Source of the DNA: Vicinamibacterales bacterium
Lineage (GTDB): Bacteria > Acidobacteriota > Vicinamibacteria > Vicinamibacterales > SCN-69-37
Direction of reading: 5' to 3'
Assembly: GCA_030827135.1 (NCBI GenBank)
Contig: JAURFE010000004.1
Location: forward strand, 93,019 to 157,018
Length of the DNA stretch: 64,000 bases
The notes under the pieces are model-generated. The model was not told the DNA's origin and did not search any database. It saw only the letters and a list, made by a program, of their open reading frames with translations. A program made the translations under genes and the position numbers. Numbering within the stretch: position 1 is the first letter of the stretch; every line of letters starts with the position of its first letter. Shown piece after piece: positions 52,762-60,497 of the stretch.

Positions 52762-53478
52762 CTAGAACCGGCGCCCCATGCCGATGACCAGACGCTTGAC
52801 GGTCGTGGGGTGATCGGTTGTCTGGATCCGCATGATCCGCGCGCCGAGATCCAGATACCAGGTGTCGCCGAGCACCACTCCCGCGCCCCCACCGTACACG
52901 AAGCGGTTGGTGGTCCCCATGAGATCGCGGCCGATCGCCACGTTGTAGACGATCACGCCCGCGCCGGAGGTGGCCTGGCCATCGATCACAAAAGCCGGCT
53001 TGTACTCCACGCGGGCCAGGCCGGCCGTGACGGTCACGTAGGGACGGACCCCCGATGATTCGCCGGCCGGCTTCCCGTCGGGCATGAACTTCAGACCCGC
53101 CATGCCGAACACGGTCGGCCCGTTAACGGCGGCCGTAACAGGCACCCGGTAGGCGTCACGAATGTAGGCGGCGTAGCTGTTAATCTCCGTTCGGCGACTG
53201 CCGGTCACTACGTCGGACATCCGGCCGGCCTCGACCGTCAGGTGGAAAGACTTGCGCAGGCGTACGCCAAGTTCCGCGCCGACGGTGATCCCCGTCCGGT
53301 CCACCTCCTGCGCGCCGGACATCACGCCCAGGCTCCAGCGGCTGTACGGCGTGCGCCGCTCTTCACCGTCGTCAGGACGGCTCGGCGCCTGGGACTGCGC
53401 GGCTGCGGGCACCGCGACAGCCGTCAGCATGCACGCGGCGATGATTTGTTGCAGTCGGGTCACACTCAATCGATTCAT
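52762..53478 (-). CDS. outer-membrane beta-barrel protein, paralogue B
   Basis: 238 aa. Signal peptide about 1-28 (ends AAAQ), then strands ending in a C-terminal Phe (GMGRRF). It shares GRDLMG, YGGGAGV and TWYLDLGARI with the barrel at 50858-51532, plus a PTVFGMAGL...RPYV stretch. ATG 53478 overlaps the GT2 stop by 4 bp. Order GT2-barrel-deacetylase suggests a glycan-export or envelope-modification role, which is inference. Confidence 0.83.
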   Translation of the reverse strand: MNRLSVTRLQQIIAACMLTAVAVPAAAQSQAPSRPDDGEERRTPYSRWSLGVMSGAQEVDRTGITVGAELGVRLRKSFHLTVEAGRMSDVVTGSRRTEINSYAAYIRDAYRVPVTAAVNGPTVFGMAGLKFMPDGKPAGESSGVRPYVTVTAGLARVEYKPAFVIDGQATSGAGVIVYNVAIGRDLMGTTNRFVYGGGAGVVLGDTWYLDLGARIMRIQTTDHPTTVKRLVIGMGRRF

Positions 53479-54500
53479 TCCAGCTCCTCTGCCGGGCTTT
53501 TGACGGACGGCCGGGGGGCGCTGGCCGGGGTTTCCAGGATCTGCCGCACGACGTAAATCGGCTTGCCCTGTGATTCATGGTAGGTCCGGGCCTGCAACTC
53601 AGCCAGCAGCCCCATGGTGACAAACTGGACGCCGGTGAAAACCAGCAGGATGCCGGCCATCAGCATCGGACGGTCGGCGATGGACTCTTCCAGAATGTAT
53701 TTCACGTAGGTCAGGTGGAGGAGAATCGCCGTGCCGAGGCCGCCCATCACCATGCCGATGAGGCCGAATATCTGGAGCGGCCGCGTGGAATAACTCAGCA
53801 GGAACTTCACCGTGACCAGGTCGAGCATCACGCGAATCGTGCGCGAGATGCCGTATTTGGTGCGCCCGAACCGGCGCGCGCGATGGTTCACCACCTGCTC
53901 GGCAATCCGCACGCCGAATTCACTGGCCAACGCCGGAAGGAAGCGATGCATTTCGCCATACAGGCGCAGCGGCTTGACGACCTCGGCGCGGAACACCTTC
54001 AGGGAACAGCCATAGTCGTTCAGCCGGACGCCGGTCGCCCAGGAAATCAGCCGATTGGCGATGATCGACGGCAACCGCCGATTGATGAATGTGTCCTTCC
54101 GGTCTTTGCGCCAGCCGCAGACGATGTCGTAGGGGCTGCCGTCACCACCCGGGGCCTGCCCTTCGAGGCGGGCGATCATGGCCGGGAGATCGGCGGGATC
54201 GTTCTGCAGGTCGCCATCCGCAGTGGCGATGAACCGCCCACGTGCGTGGGCGAACCCTGCCGCAAACGCGGCGGTCTGTCCGAAATTGCGCCGGAACTGA
54301 ATGACCCGAAGCTGGGGCCACCGCGCCTGGAGCGCGGTCAGGCGCGCAAACGACTGGTCAGTGCTGCCGTCATCGACAAGCAGGACCTCGTAGGGCCGCC
54401 CCCACCGATCAAGCGTGGAGACAAACTCCTGGCACAACGCCTCGACGTTCTCCGCCTCGTTGTAAATGGGGATGACGACCGACAAATCCGGCAAGACCAC
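53475..54500 (-). CDS. Dpm1/ArnC-like polyprenyl-phosphate glycosyltransferase (GT2)
   Basis: 341 aa. GT-A domain starts DLSVVIPIYNEAENVEAL; VDDGSTDQSF and TADGDLQNDPADLPAMI (DxD) follow. Two membrane helices near 235-258 and 275-300 (LQIFGLIGMVMGGLGTAILL; LMAGILLVFTGVQFVTMGLL). Makes polyprenyl-phosphate-sugar donors for GT-C enzymes such as those encoded nearby. GTG 54500 is chosen because TAGAAT lies 7 nt before it, giving an mRNA beginning at the start codon; TTG 54494 is an alternative. Confidence 0.92.
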   Translation of the reverse strand: MVLPDLSVVIPIYNEAENVEALCQEFVSTLDRWGRPYEVLLVDDGSTDQSFARLTALQARWPQLRVIQFRRNFGQTAAFAAGFAHARGRFIATADGDLQNDPADLPAMIARLEGQAPGGDGSPYDIVCGWRKDRKDTFINRRLPSIIANRLISWATGVRLNDYGCSLKVFRAEVVKPLRLYGEMHRFLPALASEFGVRIAEQVVNHRARRFGRTKYGISRTIRVMLDLVTVKFLLSYSTRPLQIFGLIGMVMGGLGTAILLHLTYVKYILEESIADRPMLMAGILLVFTGVQFVTMGLLAELQARTYHESQGKPIYVVRQILETPASAPRPSVKSPAEELE

Positions 54501-54507
54501 GTCCCGT

Positions 54508-54513
54508 ATTCTA
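54508..54513 (-). promoter_or_regulatory. -10 box overlapping the dedA stop codon
   Basis: TAGAAT on the minus strand; its first three bases are the stop codon of the DedA gene. It ends 7 nt before GTG 54500, so the transcript would start at or next to the start codon. Confidence 0.5.
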
Positions 54514-55101
54514 CGCTGGCCCGCGGCGGCGCCACAGCAGCCACACAATGGAGGCCGCCCCGGTGACCACCAGCAGCCAGAGCGTGGCCTCTGCCATGTG
54601 GTCCCTGATCAGCCGGGCGGCCTCCTGCCCGTAGGCCATTGCAAACCACCCCTCCAGGAGATACCGCAGACCACGCCCCGCCGTCACCGCCAGCGCGAAG
54701 GCGGCCGGCCCCACGCCTCCGAGGCCTGCGAGGAGGACAAAAATCTTGTAGGGCGCCGGCGGCGGCGCAAACGCGATCGCCACCATGACCCAGAGTCCGT
54801 ACCGTTCAAACGCCCCGCGTACCGAAACGACGTGCTCGGCCTTGAAGCGCTTGAGCAGGAACGCCTCGCCCCCCTTTCGCCCGAGGTAATAGATCACCAT
54901 GGACCCGGCGACCGAGCCGATGGTCGTCATCAGCGCGTAATACCACCACAACTGGGGAAACTTGATGGTCTGCCACACGATCAGCAGGTCGTTGACGGAC
55001 GGCATCGAGACAAACGAGGTGTCCAGCAGGGCAATGACCGCCATGCCGACGCCGCCGAATCGATCCACGTAAGGTTGAACGGCGGCGAGAAGTTCGTCCA
55101 T
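54511..55101 (-). CDS. DedA/SNARE-associated family membrane protein
   Basis: 196 aa with about four to five membrane helices. Family features: LLDTSFVSMPSVNDLLIVW, the YYLGRKGGEAFL loop (G-R-K-G), FAPPPAPYKIFVLLAGLGGVG and a charged ending. DedA proteins act as flippases for undecaprenyl phosphate or phosphatidylethanolamine and support envelope integrity. ATG 55101 is used; the frame extends to 55920 only as antisense to the next gene. TATAAT 18 bases upstream is the likely -10. Confidence 0.9.
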   Translation of the reverse strand: MDELLAAVQPYVDRFGGVGMAVIALLDTSFVSMPSVNDLLIVWQTIKFPQLWWYYALMTTIGSVAGSMVIYYLGRKGGEAFLLKRFKAEHVVSVRGAFERYGLWVMVAIAFAPPPAPYKIFVLLAGLGGVGPAAFALAVTAGRGLRYLLEGWFAMAYGQEAARLIRDHMAEATLWLLVVTGAASIVWLLWRRRGPA

Positions 55102-55106
55102 GCCAG

Positions 55107-55125
55107 ATAGAATGACGAAATTATA
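55107..55125. promoter_or_regulatory. divergent promoter region between DedA and a GT-C-like gene
   Basis: Minus-strand TATAAT (complement of 55120-55125) ends 18 nt before the DedA ATG 55101. Plus-strand TAGAAT (55107-55112) would start transcription near 55119-55120, at the in-frame ATT discussed for the GT-C gene. Confidence 0.45.
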
Positions 55126-56616
55126 GCTGACCGCTCCCCGCTCCCCTCGCATTTCCGGCCGGCCGCGCTGGCCACGCTGGCGCTGGTGCTCGCCATCGGC
55201 ACGGCAGCGGCGGTGTACTTTGCCCGCCTCGACCTGACGCTGAGCCATTACGACGCGCGCGGCCATCTGATCGTGGCCCGCCGCATTTTCGACAATCTGA
55301 CACCCGGCTGGATTCAAATCGGTGCCGTCTGGCTTCCGCTGCCGCACCTGCTCAACGCCCTGCCCGCGCAATGGGACTGGCACTACCAAACGGGCGTGTC
55401 CGGCGTCGTCTTGTCGATCCTCCCGCTCGCCCTCGGCCTGAGCGCCCTGGGCGGCTACCTGGCGGGCCGCGCGGGATCCGTGGTGGTGGGTATCGCCGCA
55501 GCGCTGGCGGTGCTCCTCAACCCGAGCGTGCTCTACCTCCAGAGCACGCCGATGACCGAACCGCTGCTCTTCGGCCTGTCGTGCCTCGCTCTTGTGGCCG
55601 TGGATCGCTGGACGAGCGACCCGACAGACGTCGCGGAACGGATCGCCGGCGTCACGCTGCTCGCACTCATGCTCACGCGGTACGAAGGCTGGTGCATCAC
55701 CGGGGCCCTGCTGATGCTGGCGACCCTCGCGCATCCGCGCCGCGCGCTGCGCCTCGTGGCGTATCCCGTGGCGGCCGTCGTCGGGTTCATGCTCCTCAGT
55801 TACGGCAGCACCGGCGCGTGGTTTGTCACGTCGGGTTTTTTTGACCCGAGCAACCCGGCGCTGGGGAATCCGGTGCTGGCGCTCCAGCAGATCGCCGACG
55901 GGGCGACGCGCCTCAGCCATCTCGGTCTTGTGGTGATGGGCGCGGTCGGCGCCCTAGCGACCCTCGCGCTGGCCTGGACCGACCGTCACGCCGGACGCGC
56001 CGCAATCGCGCGTGCGCTCCTGCCGCTGTCACTGCTGGCGGCGGCCGCCTTGCCGCTGTACGCTTTCACCAGCGGACATCCCGTACGCATCCGGTACATG
56101 GTATCCACGGTGGTCGCGCTCACGGTCCTGAGCGCTCTCGTGGTCTGCCGGCTGCCCCGCCGCGTGCGGACACCGGCGGCGGTGGTCGCACTGGCCCTGC
56201 TGCTGGCGGGCGTTCCTCCGATCGATCCGGAGGCGCCGATGGTGCGCGAAGCCCAGTGGGAGCGCCCCTATTCCGAGGCGCGCAGGGTGGTCACCGCCGC
56301 GCTGGCCGAGCGCTGGGACGGCAGTCCGATTCTCGCAAGCATGGGGTCACTGGGCCATTACATGCAGCAGATGTCCCACGCGGGATTCCACGTCAGGGAC
56401 TTTGTGCACGAAGGTAATGGCGTGTTGTGGTGGGACGCCGTTAGGGCCCCCGAACGGCATGTGCGATGGATTCTGATCGAGGAGTCTGCGGAAGGCGGGG
56501 ACGTCCTGGCCCAGCGGGCCCGGACGTCCCCGGCGTTTCTGGCGCACTTCACACGCGTGGCCGACGGCGGCGGCGTGGCGCTCTACGTCAGAACCGAATC
56601 TGGAATCCGACCGTAA
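55120..56616 (+). CDS. GT-C-like multispanning membrane protein with possible non-canonical start
   Basis: About 498 aa, roughly ten membrane helices, then a soluble C-terminal part (SMGSLGHYMQQMSHAG, RWILIEES). SHYDARGHLIVARRIFDN in the first loop holds acidic residues as in GT-C enzymes that use polyprenyl-phosphate sugars. The first ATG/GTG/TTG in frame is GTG 55186, which would cut the first membrane helix (it reads from about FRPAALATLALVLAIG). The frame is open back to 55111 with only ATT 55120 and CTG codons as candidates, so ATT 55120 is used here with low certainty. Overlaps the convergent barrel gene by 29 bp. Confidence 0.78.
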   Translation: MIADRSPLPSHFRPAALATLALVLAIGTAAAVYFARLDLTLSHYDARGHLIVARRIFDNLTPGWIQIGAVWLPLPHLLNALPAQWDWHYQTGVSGVVLSILPLALGLSALGGYLAGRAGSVVVGIAAALAVLLNPSVLYLQSTPMTEPLLFGLSCLALVAVDRWTSDPTDVAERIAGVTLLALMLTRYEGWCITGALLMLATLAHPRRALRLVAYPVAAVVGFMLLSYGSTGAWFVTSGFFDPSNPALGNPVLALQQIADGATRLSHLGLVVMGAVGALATLALAWTDRHAGRAAIARALLPLSLLAAAALPLYAFTSGHPVRIRYMVSTVVALTVLSALVVCRLPRRVRTPAAVVALALLLAGVPPIDPEAPMVREAQWERPYSEARRVVTAALAERWDGSPILASMGSLGHYMQQMSHAGFHVRDFVHEGNGVLWWDAVRAPERHVRWILIEESAEGGDVLAQRARTSPAFLAHFTRVADGGGVALYVRTESGIRP

Positions 56617-57304
56617 AATTCATGCCGGAGAGGTCGATCTTCCGCGTCAGGAAGCCGTTGTCTCCAAGATCGCCCTCGCCGAACTGATACCGCAGTTCCG
56701 TGTTCAACGCGTAGATGTCACCACCGAGCGGCATGCGCAGGCCTCCAAGAACGACTCCGCCCACCGCCGTCCCGTCCGCCACATACCGATCGCGAAACAC
56801 GGCAAAGCCGCCAAAGAAGTCCACGAACTCCCCCACCTCCGAGTACCGGAAATTCAGCGCGCTGACACCGGCCCCCACATACGGCTGCACACGGCCCGCG
56901 CGGCCAAACGGCAGAAACCGCACCACGCCGGTCACGGGAATGACACGCAGTTTCAGGTCCTGTTCGATCTCGTTGCCGTTGATGTTGACGTAATCCCGAT
57001 ACACGCTCGACGCGCTGCGCTGGAAATAGCTGGCGCCCAGCCCCACCTCGACACGTTCGTTAAAGGTGATGGTCCACTCGCCGTTGACGGTCGCGCCACG
57101 GAAATCCTTGATGTCAAAGGAAAGCGTGTTGAGGTTCTCCGCCCAGACATCCTCACCGGATCGCCCGTCGAGTGACTTCGGTGTGAAGAGGCCGGCACCC
57201 AGATGTAGTGAATGCACCGCCTGCGCCGCTGCCGGCACAGCCAGCACGGACAGCAGGCCTCCCATCAACAGAGCTCGTGTCATCGCGCGTTGTACCCGTG
57301 TCAT
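56588..57304 (-). CDS. outer-membrane beta-barrel protein (OmpW/opacity-like)
   Basis: 238 aa. Signal peptide about 1-26 (AAAQ), then about eight strands and C-terminal Phe (GFQIRF). Phrases such as VEVGLGASYFQRS and GRVQPYVGAGVSALNF match the small-barrel superfamily (OmpW or outer-membrane protein beta-barrel). GAGGAG lies seven bases before ATG 57304. Its promoter has a sigma-54-type -24/-12 element, so expression is conditional. Substrate unknown. Confidence 0.86.
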   Translation of the reverse strand: MTRVQRAMTRALLMGGLLSVLAVPAAAQAVHSLHLGAGLFTPKSLDGRSGEDVWAENLNTLSFDIKDFRGATVNGEWTITFNERVEVGLGASYFQRSASSVYRDYVNINGNEIEQDLKLRVIPVTGVVRFLPFGRAGRVQPYVGAGVSALNFRYSEVGEFVDFFGGFAVFRDRYVADGTAVGGVVLGGLRMPLGGDIYALNTELRYQFGEGDLGDNGFLTRKIDLSGMNFTVGFQIRF

Positions 57305-57355
57305 ATCGCTACTCCTCGTTTCAGGCCGGCGGACCACTCCGCTGTCTCCCTCATC

Positions 57356-57372
57356 AGCAGGTTTGGTGCCAA
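57356..57372 (-). promoter_or_regulatory. sigma-54 (RpoN) type -24/-12 promoter
   Basis: Minus-strand TTGGCAC-CAAAC-CTGCT matches consensus YTGGCACGRNNNTTGCW except at two positions. GG and GC have the required spacing. The start point would be about 42 nt before the ATG at 57304. It drives the barrel gene. Confidence 0.7.
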
Positions 57373-57373
57373 G

Positions 57374-57401
57374 AGGAAACTGGCAGGATTTCCTAGGAAA
57401 A
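57374..57401. repeat. palindromic AGGAAA/TTTCCT cluster next to the sigma-54 promoter
   Basis: TTTCCTAGGAAA at 57389-57400 is a perfect 12-bp palindrome. Another AGGAAA lies at 57374-57379 so that two AGGAAA and one TTTCCT are spaced within 28 bp. It sits directly upstream of the -24 element and could be an operator or activator site. Confidence 0.45.
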
Positions 57402-57422
57402 GCCCGGCACTCCCGAGCGCTG

Positions 57423-58214
57423 TCACCGCCGGAGGCCAGTAATCACGTCCAGGAGTCGTGGATGCAGGGCACCATTGGACGCCACGATCTCCCGTCCGAA
57501 CGGCGAGTACGGCCCACCGCGATAGTCGGTCACGCGCCCGCCGGCCTCTTCCACAAGCAACGCCCCCGCGGCGACGTCCCACGCGTTGAGGTTCTGTTCC
57601 CAGAACGCATCAAACCGGCCGGCCGCGACGTTGCACAGGTCCAGCGCCGCCGACCCCAGCCGCCGGACCGCGCGCGACTCGGCGAGAAACGCGGCAAAAA
57701 TGGCCAACTGCTCCTGTCGGTGGTCGCTGGCCGTGTACGGAAATCCGGTAACCAGAAGCGCGTCGATCAGGGTGGCCTCGTTCGTCACTGCGAGCGGTCG
57801 CCCATTCAGGCGCGCACCGTGCCCACGTTCGGCGGTGAACAACTCATCCGCCATCGGATCATAAATGGCACCGACCATCACCTGGCCGTCGATCTCCAGC
57901 GCAATGGACGTACAGAACAGCGCGAGGCCATGGGCGAAATTGGTCGTGCCATCGATCGGATCGACAATCCAGCGAAACGGCACACCCGCCGCCGACGAGC
58001 CCCCGGATTCTTCTCCGAGGAAGGTGTGTGACGGAAACCGGCGCTCCACACGCGCCCGAATCTCGCGCTCAACCGCCACGTCCGCTTCCGTGACGAGATC
58101 GATCGCGCCCTTTTTGGTGATGGTCAGGTCGCTGCGAAAGTACTGCCGGGCCAGACGACCGGCGGCCAGCGCGGCGTCGGCCGCGGTGGCGAGGTACGCG
58201 GGATCGAGAGTCAG
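57423..58214 (-). CDS. inositol-monophosphatase-family phosphatase, probable CTG start
   Basis: 263 aa. Family motifs: DLVTEADVAVE near 43-53 (metal ligands), FLGEES near 70-75, WIVDPIDGTTNFAHG near 88-102 and WDVAAGALLVEEAGG near 212-226. Acts on inositol-1-phosphate or other sugar phosphates (SuhB/CysQ-like). The first ATG/GTG/TTG in frame, GTG 58079, would remove the DxVTxxD motif. CTG 58214 overlaps the TGA stop of the RsbW-like gene as CTGA and restores the usual length, so it is taken as the start. Confidence 0.9.
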   Translation of the reverse strand: MTLDPAYLATAADAALAAGRLARQYFRSDLTITKKGAIDLVTEADVAVEREIRARVERRFPSHTFLGEESGGSSAAGVPFRWIVDPIDGTTNFAHGLALFCTSIALEIDGQVMVGAIYDPMADELFTAERGHGARLNGRPLAVTNEATLIDALLVTGFPYTASDHRQEQLAIFAAFLAESRAVRRLGSAALDLCNVAAGRFDAFWEQNLNAWDVAAGALLVEEAGGRVTDYRGGPYSPFGREIVASNGALHPRLLDVITGLRR

Positions 58215-58642
58215 AGTTTCTTCACCATCCGGACCGACATGCCGCCCTCCGGCCGCCGGGCAATTGTCACGTCGTCCATGAAATTGCGCATGAAGAAGAT
58301 GCCGCGGCCGCTCGACTTGAGCAGGTTCTCAGGAGCCAGCGGATCATCGACCTCCTGGAAGTCAAAGCCTTCTCCCTGATCGAGCACCGTGACCGAGAAC
58401 ACATCGGGCCTGGCGCGCGGCGCCAGAGCGAACTCCACCGTGACGTGTTTAGCGGGGTCTTCGCGGTTGCCGTGTTTGACGGCGTTGATCACGGATTCGC
58501 GCACCGACACGCTCACCCAGTGGCTTGAGTCTTCGTCCAGGCCGGCAAGGGCGGACATGCGATCGCTTAGCGCCTGCACGAGATCAAGCAGGTGGAACGA
58601 GCTGGGGATCTCCAGACGGATGAGATGCTGGTCGGTCGTCAT
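58211..58642 (-). CDS. RsbW/SpoIIAB-like ATP-binding anti-sigma regulatory protein
   Basis: 143 aa GHKL-fold ATPase: N-box VRESVINAVKHGN near 53-65, G1 box DQGEGFDF near 94-101 and G2 box SGRGIFFMRNFMDD near 113-126. Such proteins bind or phosphorylate anti-anti-sigma factors. No anti-anti-sigma or sigma gene is adjacent. ATG 58642 is chosen over 58657. TAGTAT in the shared promoter ends 13 nt upstream; the gene is coupled to the phosphatase downstream. Confidence 0.88.
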   Translation of the reverse strand: MTTDQHLIRLEIPSSFHLLDLVQALSDRMSALAGLDEDSSHWVSVSVRESVINAVKHGNREDPAKHVTVEFALAPRARPDVFSVTVLDQGEGFDFQEVDDPLAPENLLKSSGRGIFFMRNFMDDVTIARRPEGGMSVRMVKKL

Positions 58643-58655
58643 AGCCGCGCGTAAC

Positions 58656-58662
58656 ATACTAT
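58656..58662. promoter_or_regulatory. shared two-way -10 element (ATACTAT)
   Basis: Plus-strand TACTAT (58657-58662) ends 18 nt before the aroA ATG. Minus-strand TAGTAT (complement of 58656-58661) ends 13 nt before the RsbW-like ATG 58642. Gap between starts is 38 bp. Confidence 0.5.
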
Positions 58663-58680
58663 TCGGAATCGGTCCGCGAA

Positions 58681-59979
58681 ATGCCTGTTGTCTCCCTTTC
58701 TCCCATCCGCGCCATCTCCGGTCGCCTGGCGGTCCCCGGAGACAAGTCGATTTCCCACCGCTACGTGCTGCTGGGAGCCCTGGCCTCAGGCCGCACCACC
58801 ATGCGCCACCTCGCCCCGGGCGCCGACGTCCGCGCCTCCCTGGGGTGTATCGCAGCGCTGGGGGCCACGGTCCTCCGCTCCCCCGACGGCATCGTTCGTG
58901 TGGACGGATGGGGGGACACGGGGCCGACGCCCCCAGCCGGGCCGCTCGACTGCCTCAACTCGGGCACCACCATGCGCCTGCTGGCGGGACTCCTGGCGGG
59001 CTTCCCGATTTCGGCCACCCTCATCGGGGACGCCTCGCTCTCGAGCCGGCCGATGCGCCGCATCATGGATCCCCTCCAGGCCATGGGTGCGCGCGTCGCC
59101 GCCGACGACGGCCGGGCGCCGGTGACGGTTACGGGAGGCCGGCTCCGCGCGATTACGTGGACACCGGCCGCAGCCAGCGCGCAAATCAAGAGTGCGATCC
59201 TGCTGGCAGGCCTGCAGGCGGACGGCCGCACCACAGTTGTCGAGCCCGCCGCGACGCGCGACCATACCGAACGTGCGTTTCCGGTGTTCGGCCTGTCCTG
59301 CGTCGTCGACGATGTGCGCGTGTCCGTGGACGGGGGACAGCGCGCCACATCACCGGCCGGCATCCTCGACGTCCCTGGCGATCCCTCGACGGCTGCCGTG
59401 TGGGCCGCCCTTGCGGCGTCGCTGCCCGGCTCCCAGGTGGAGTTGACAGGCGTCGCCCTTAATCCCAGGCGTCTGGGTTTTGTCGCGGCGCTGCGCCGGA
59501 TGGGCGCCACCGTGACCCTCACCGACACGCAGGTGCTCGGCGGCGAGCCCGTCGGCACCATCTCGGTTGCCTATGGCAACTGTGCCGACACCGTCATCGC
59601 GCCCGACGAGGTGCCGGGACTCATCGATGAACTGCCGGTCCTGGCGGCGTGCGCGGCGCACGGACGCCGCCTCGAGGTTCGCGGCGCCGGCGAGCTCAGG
59701 GTCAAGGAGAGCGACCGCATTTCCGCACTGGTCGCGGGCCTGCGCGCGCTCGGCGTCACCGCCCACGAATATCCGGATGGCTTCGTGGTCGACGGCCGCG
59801 CGGGCCGGCCGGGCGGAGGGCACGCGGACGCAGTGCACGACCATCGGCTGGTGATGGCGTTTGCCGTGGTGGCACTCGGCTCGACGGGCCCGGCCTCCAT
59901 CAACAGCGCGGACGCGATCGCGGTTTCGTATCCCGGGTTCTGGAATGACCTCATCACACTCCGCGTGCCCACGGCATGA
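58681..59979 (+). CDS. aroA: 3-phosphoshikimate 1-carboxyvinyltransferase (EPSP synthase)
   Basis: Adds enolpyruvyl from PEP to shikimate-3-phosphate in chorismate synthesis. 432 residues; PGDKSISHRYVLLGALA near 19-35, LDCLNSGTTMRLLAG near 88-102 and LRVKESDR near 340-347 are conserved. The sequence LNSGTTMRLL is of the common class; Gly/Ala at the PEP site was not examined for herbicide class. Overlaps aroK by 4 bp (ATGA), so the two steps flanking shikimate-3-phosphate are coupled. Confidence 0.98.
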   Translation: MPVVSLSPIRAISGRLAVPGDKSISHRYVLLGALASGRTTMRHLAPGADVRASLGCIAALGATVLRSPDGIVRVDGWGDTGPTPPAGPLDCLNSGTTMRLLAGLLAGFPISATLIGDASLSSRPMRRIMDPLQAMGARVAADDGRAPVTVTGGRLRAITWTPAAASAQIKSAILLAGLQADGRTTVVEPAATRDHTERAFPVFGLSCVVDDVRVSVDGGQRATSPAGILDVPGDPSTAAVWAALAASLPGSQVELTGVALNPRRLGFVAALRRMGATVTLTDTQVLGGEPVGTISVAYGNCADTVIAPDEVPGLIDELPVLAACAAHGRRLEVRGAGELRVKESDRISALVAGLRALGVTAHEYPDGFVVDGRAGRPGGGHADAVHDHRLVMAFAVVALGSTGPASINSADAIAVSYPGFWNDLITLRVPTA

Positions 59980-60497
59980 ACACCGACAAGATCTACCTCG
60001 TCGGCTTCATGGCTTCCGGCAAGAGCACGGTCGGCCGCCATCTGGCGGCGCGTCTGCGCTGGCGCTTCGAAGACATCGACCACCTCATTGAGGTGCGCGA
60101 GAAGAAGACGGTCGCCGAAATCTTCGCCAAACACGGCGAGGCGTACTTCCGCGCCGTCGAACGCGAGATGCTGACGGTGCTCCAGCCGCTGCGACACGTG
60201 GTCATCGCGACCGGGGGCGGGACGTTTGCGGACCCCGACAACCGCGCGATGATCAACATGGATGGTGCGTCCGTCTGGATTGACGTTCCTCTGGGCGAAC
60301 TGGTGGCGCGTATCCCCCTTGACGGGCGGCGGCCGCTCGCCGCCGATCGCCCGGCCCTCGAGCAGCTGTTTGCCGCGCGGGTCGATACCTATCGCCTGGC
60401 GCACCTCCGCGTGCAGGCGTCCCGTTCGTCCGCGTCGGCCGTGGCGGACCGCGTGCTTGACGCGCTGCACAGCGCTCCCGGGAACTGGCTGACGTGA
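59976..60497 (+). CDS. aroK: shikimate kinase
   Basis: Phosphorylates shikimate at O3. 173 aa; Walker A GFMASGKST at 10-18, DIDHLIE near 34-40, and GGGTF near 80 for shikimate binding; RPLAADRPALE is the lid region. Supplies AroA's substrate. Overlaps aroA and the phosphoesterase gene by 4 bp each. Confidence 0.96.
   Translation: MNTDKIYLVGFMASGKSTVGRHLAARLRWRFEDIDHLIEVREKKTVAEIFAKHGEAYFRAVEREMLTVLQPLRHVVIATGGGTFADPDNRAMINMDGASVWIDVPLGELVARIPLDGRRPLAADRPALEQLFAARVDTYRLAHLRVQASRSSASAVADRVLDALHSAPGNWLT

Noticed and set aside
54511-55920. DedA reading frame extended to 469 codons
   Set aside because: The extra 273 codons are antisense to the GT-C-like gene and are low-complexity; DedA homology starts at 55101.
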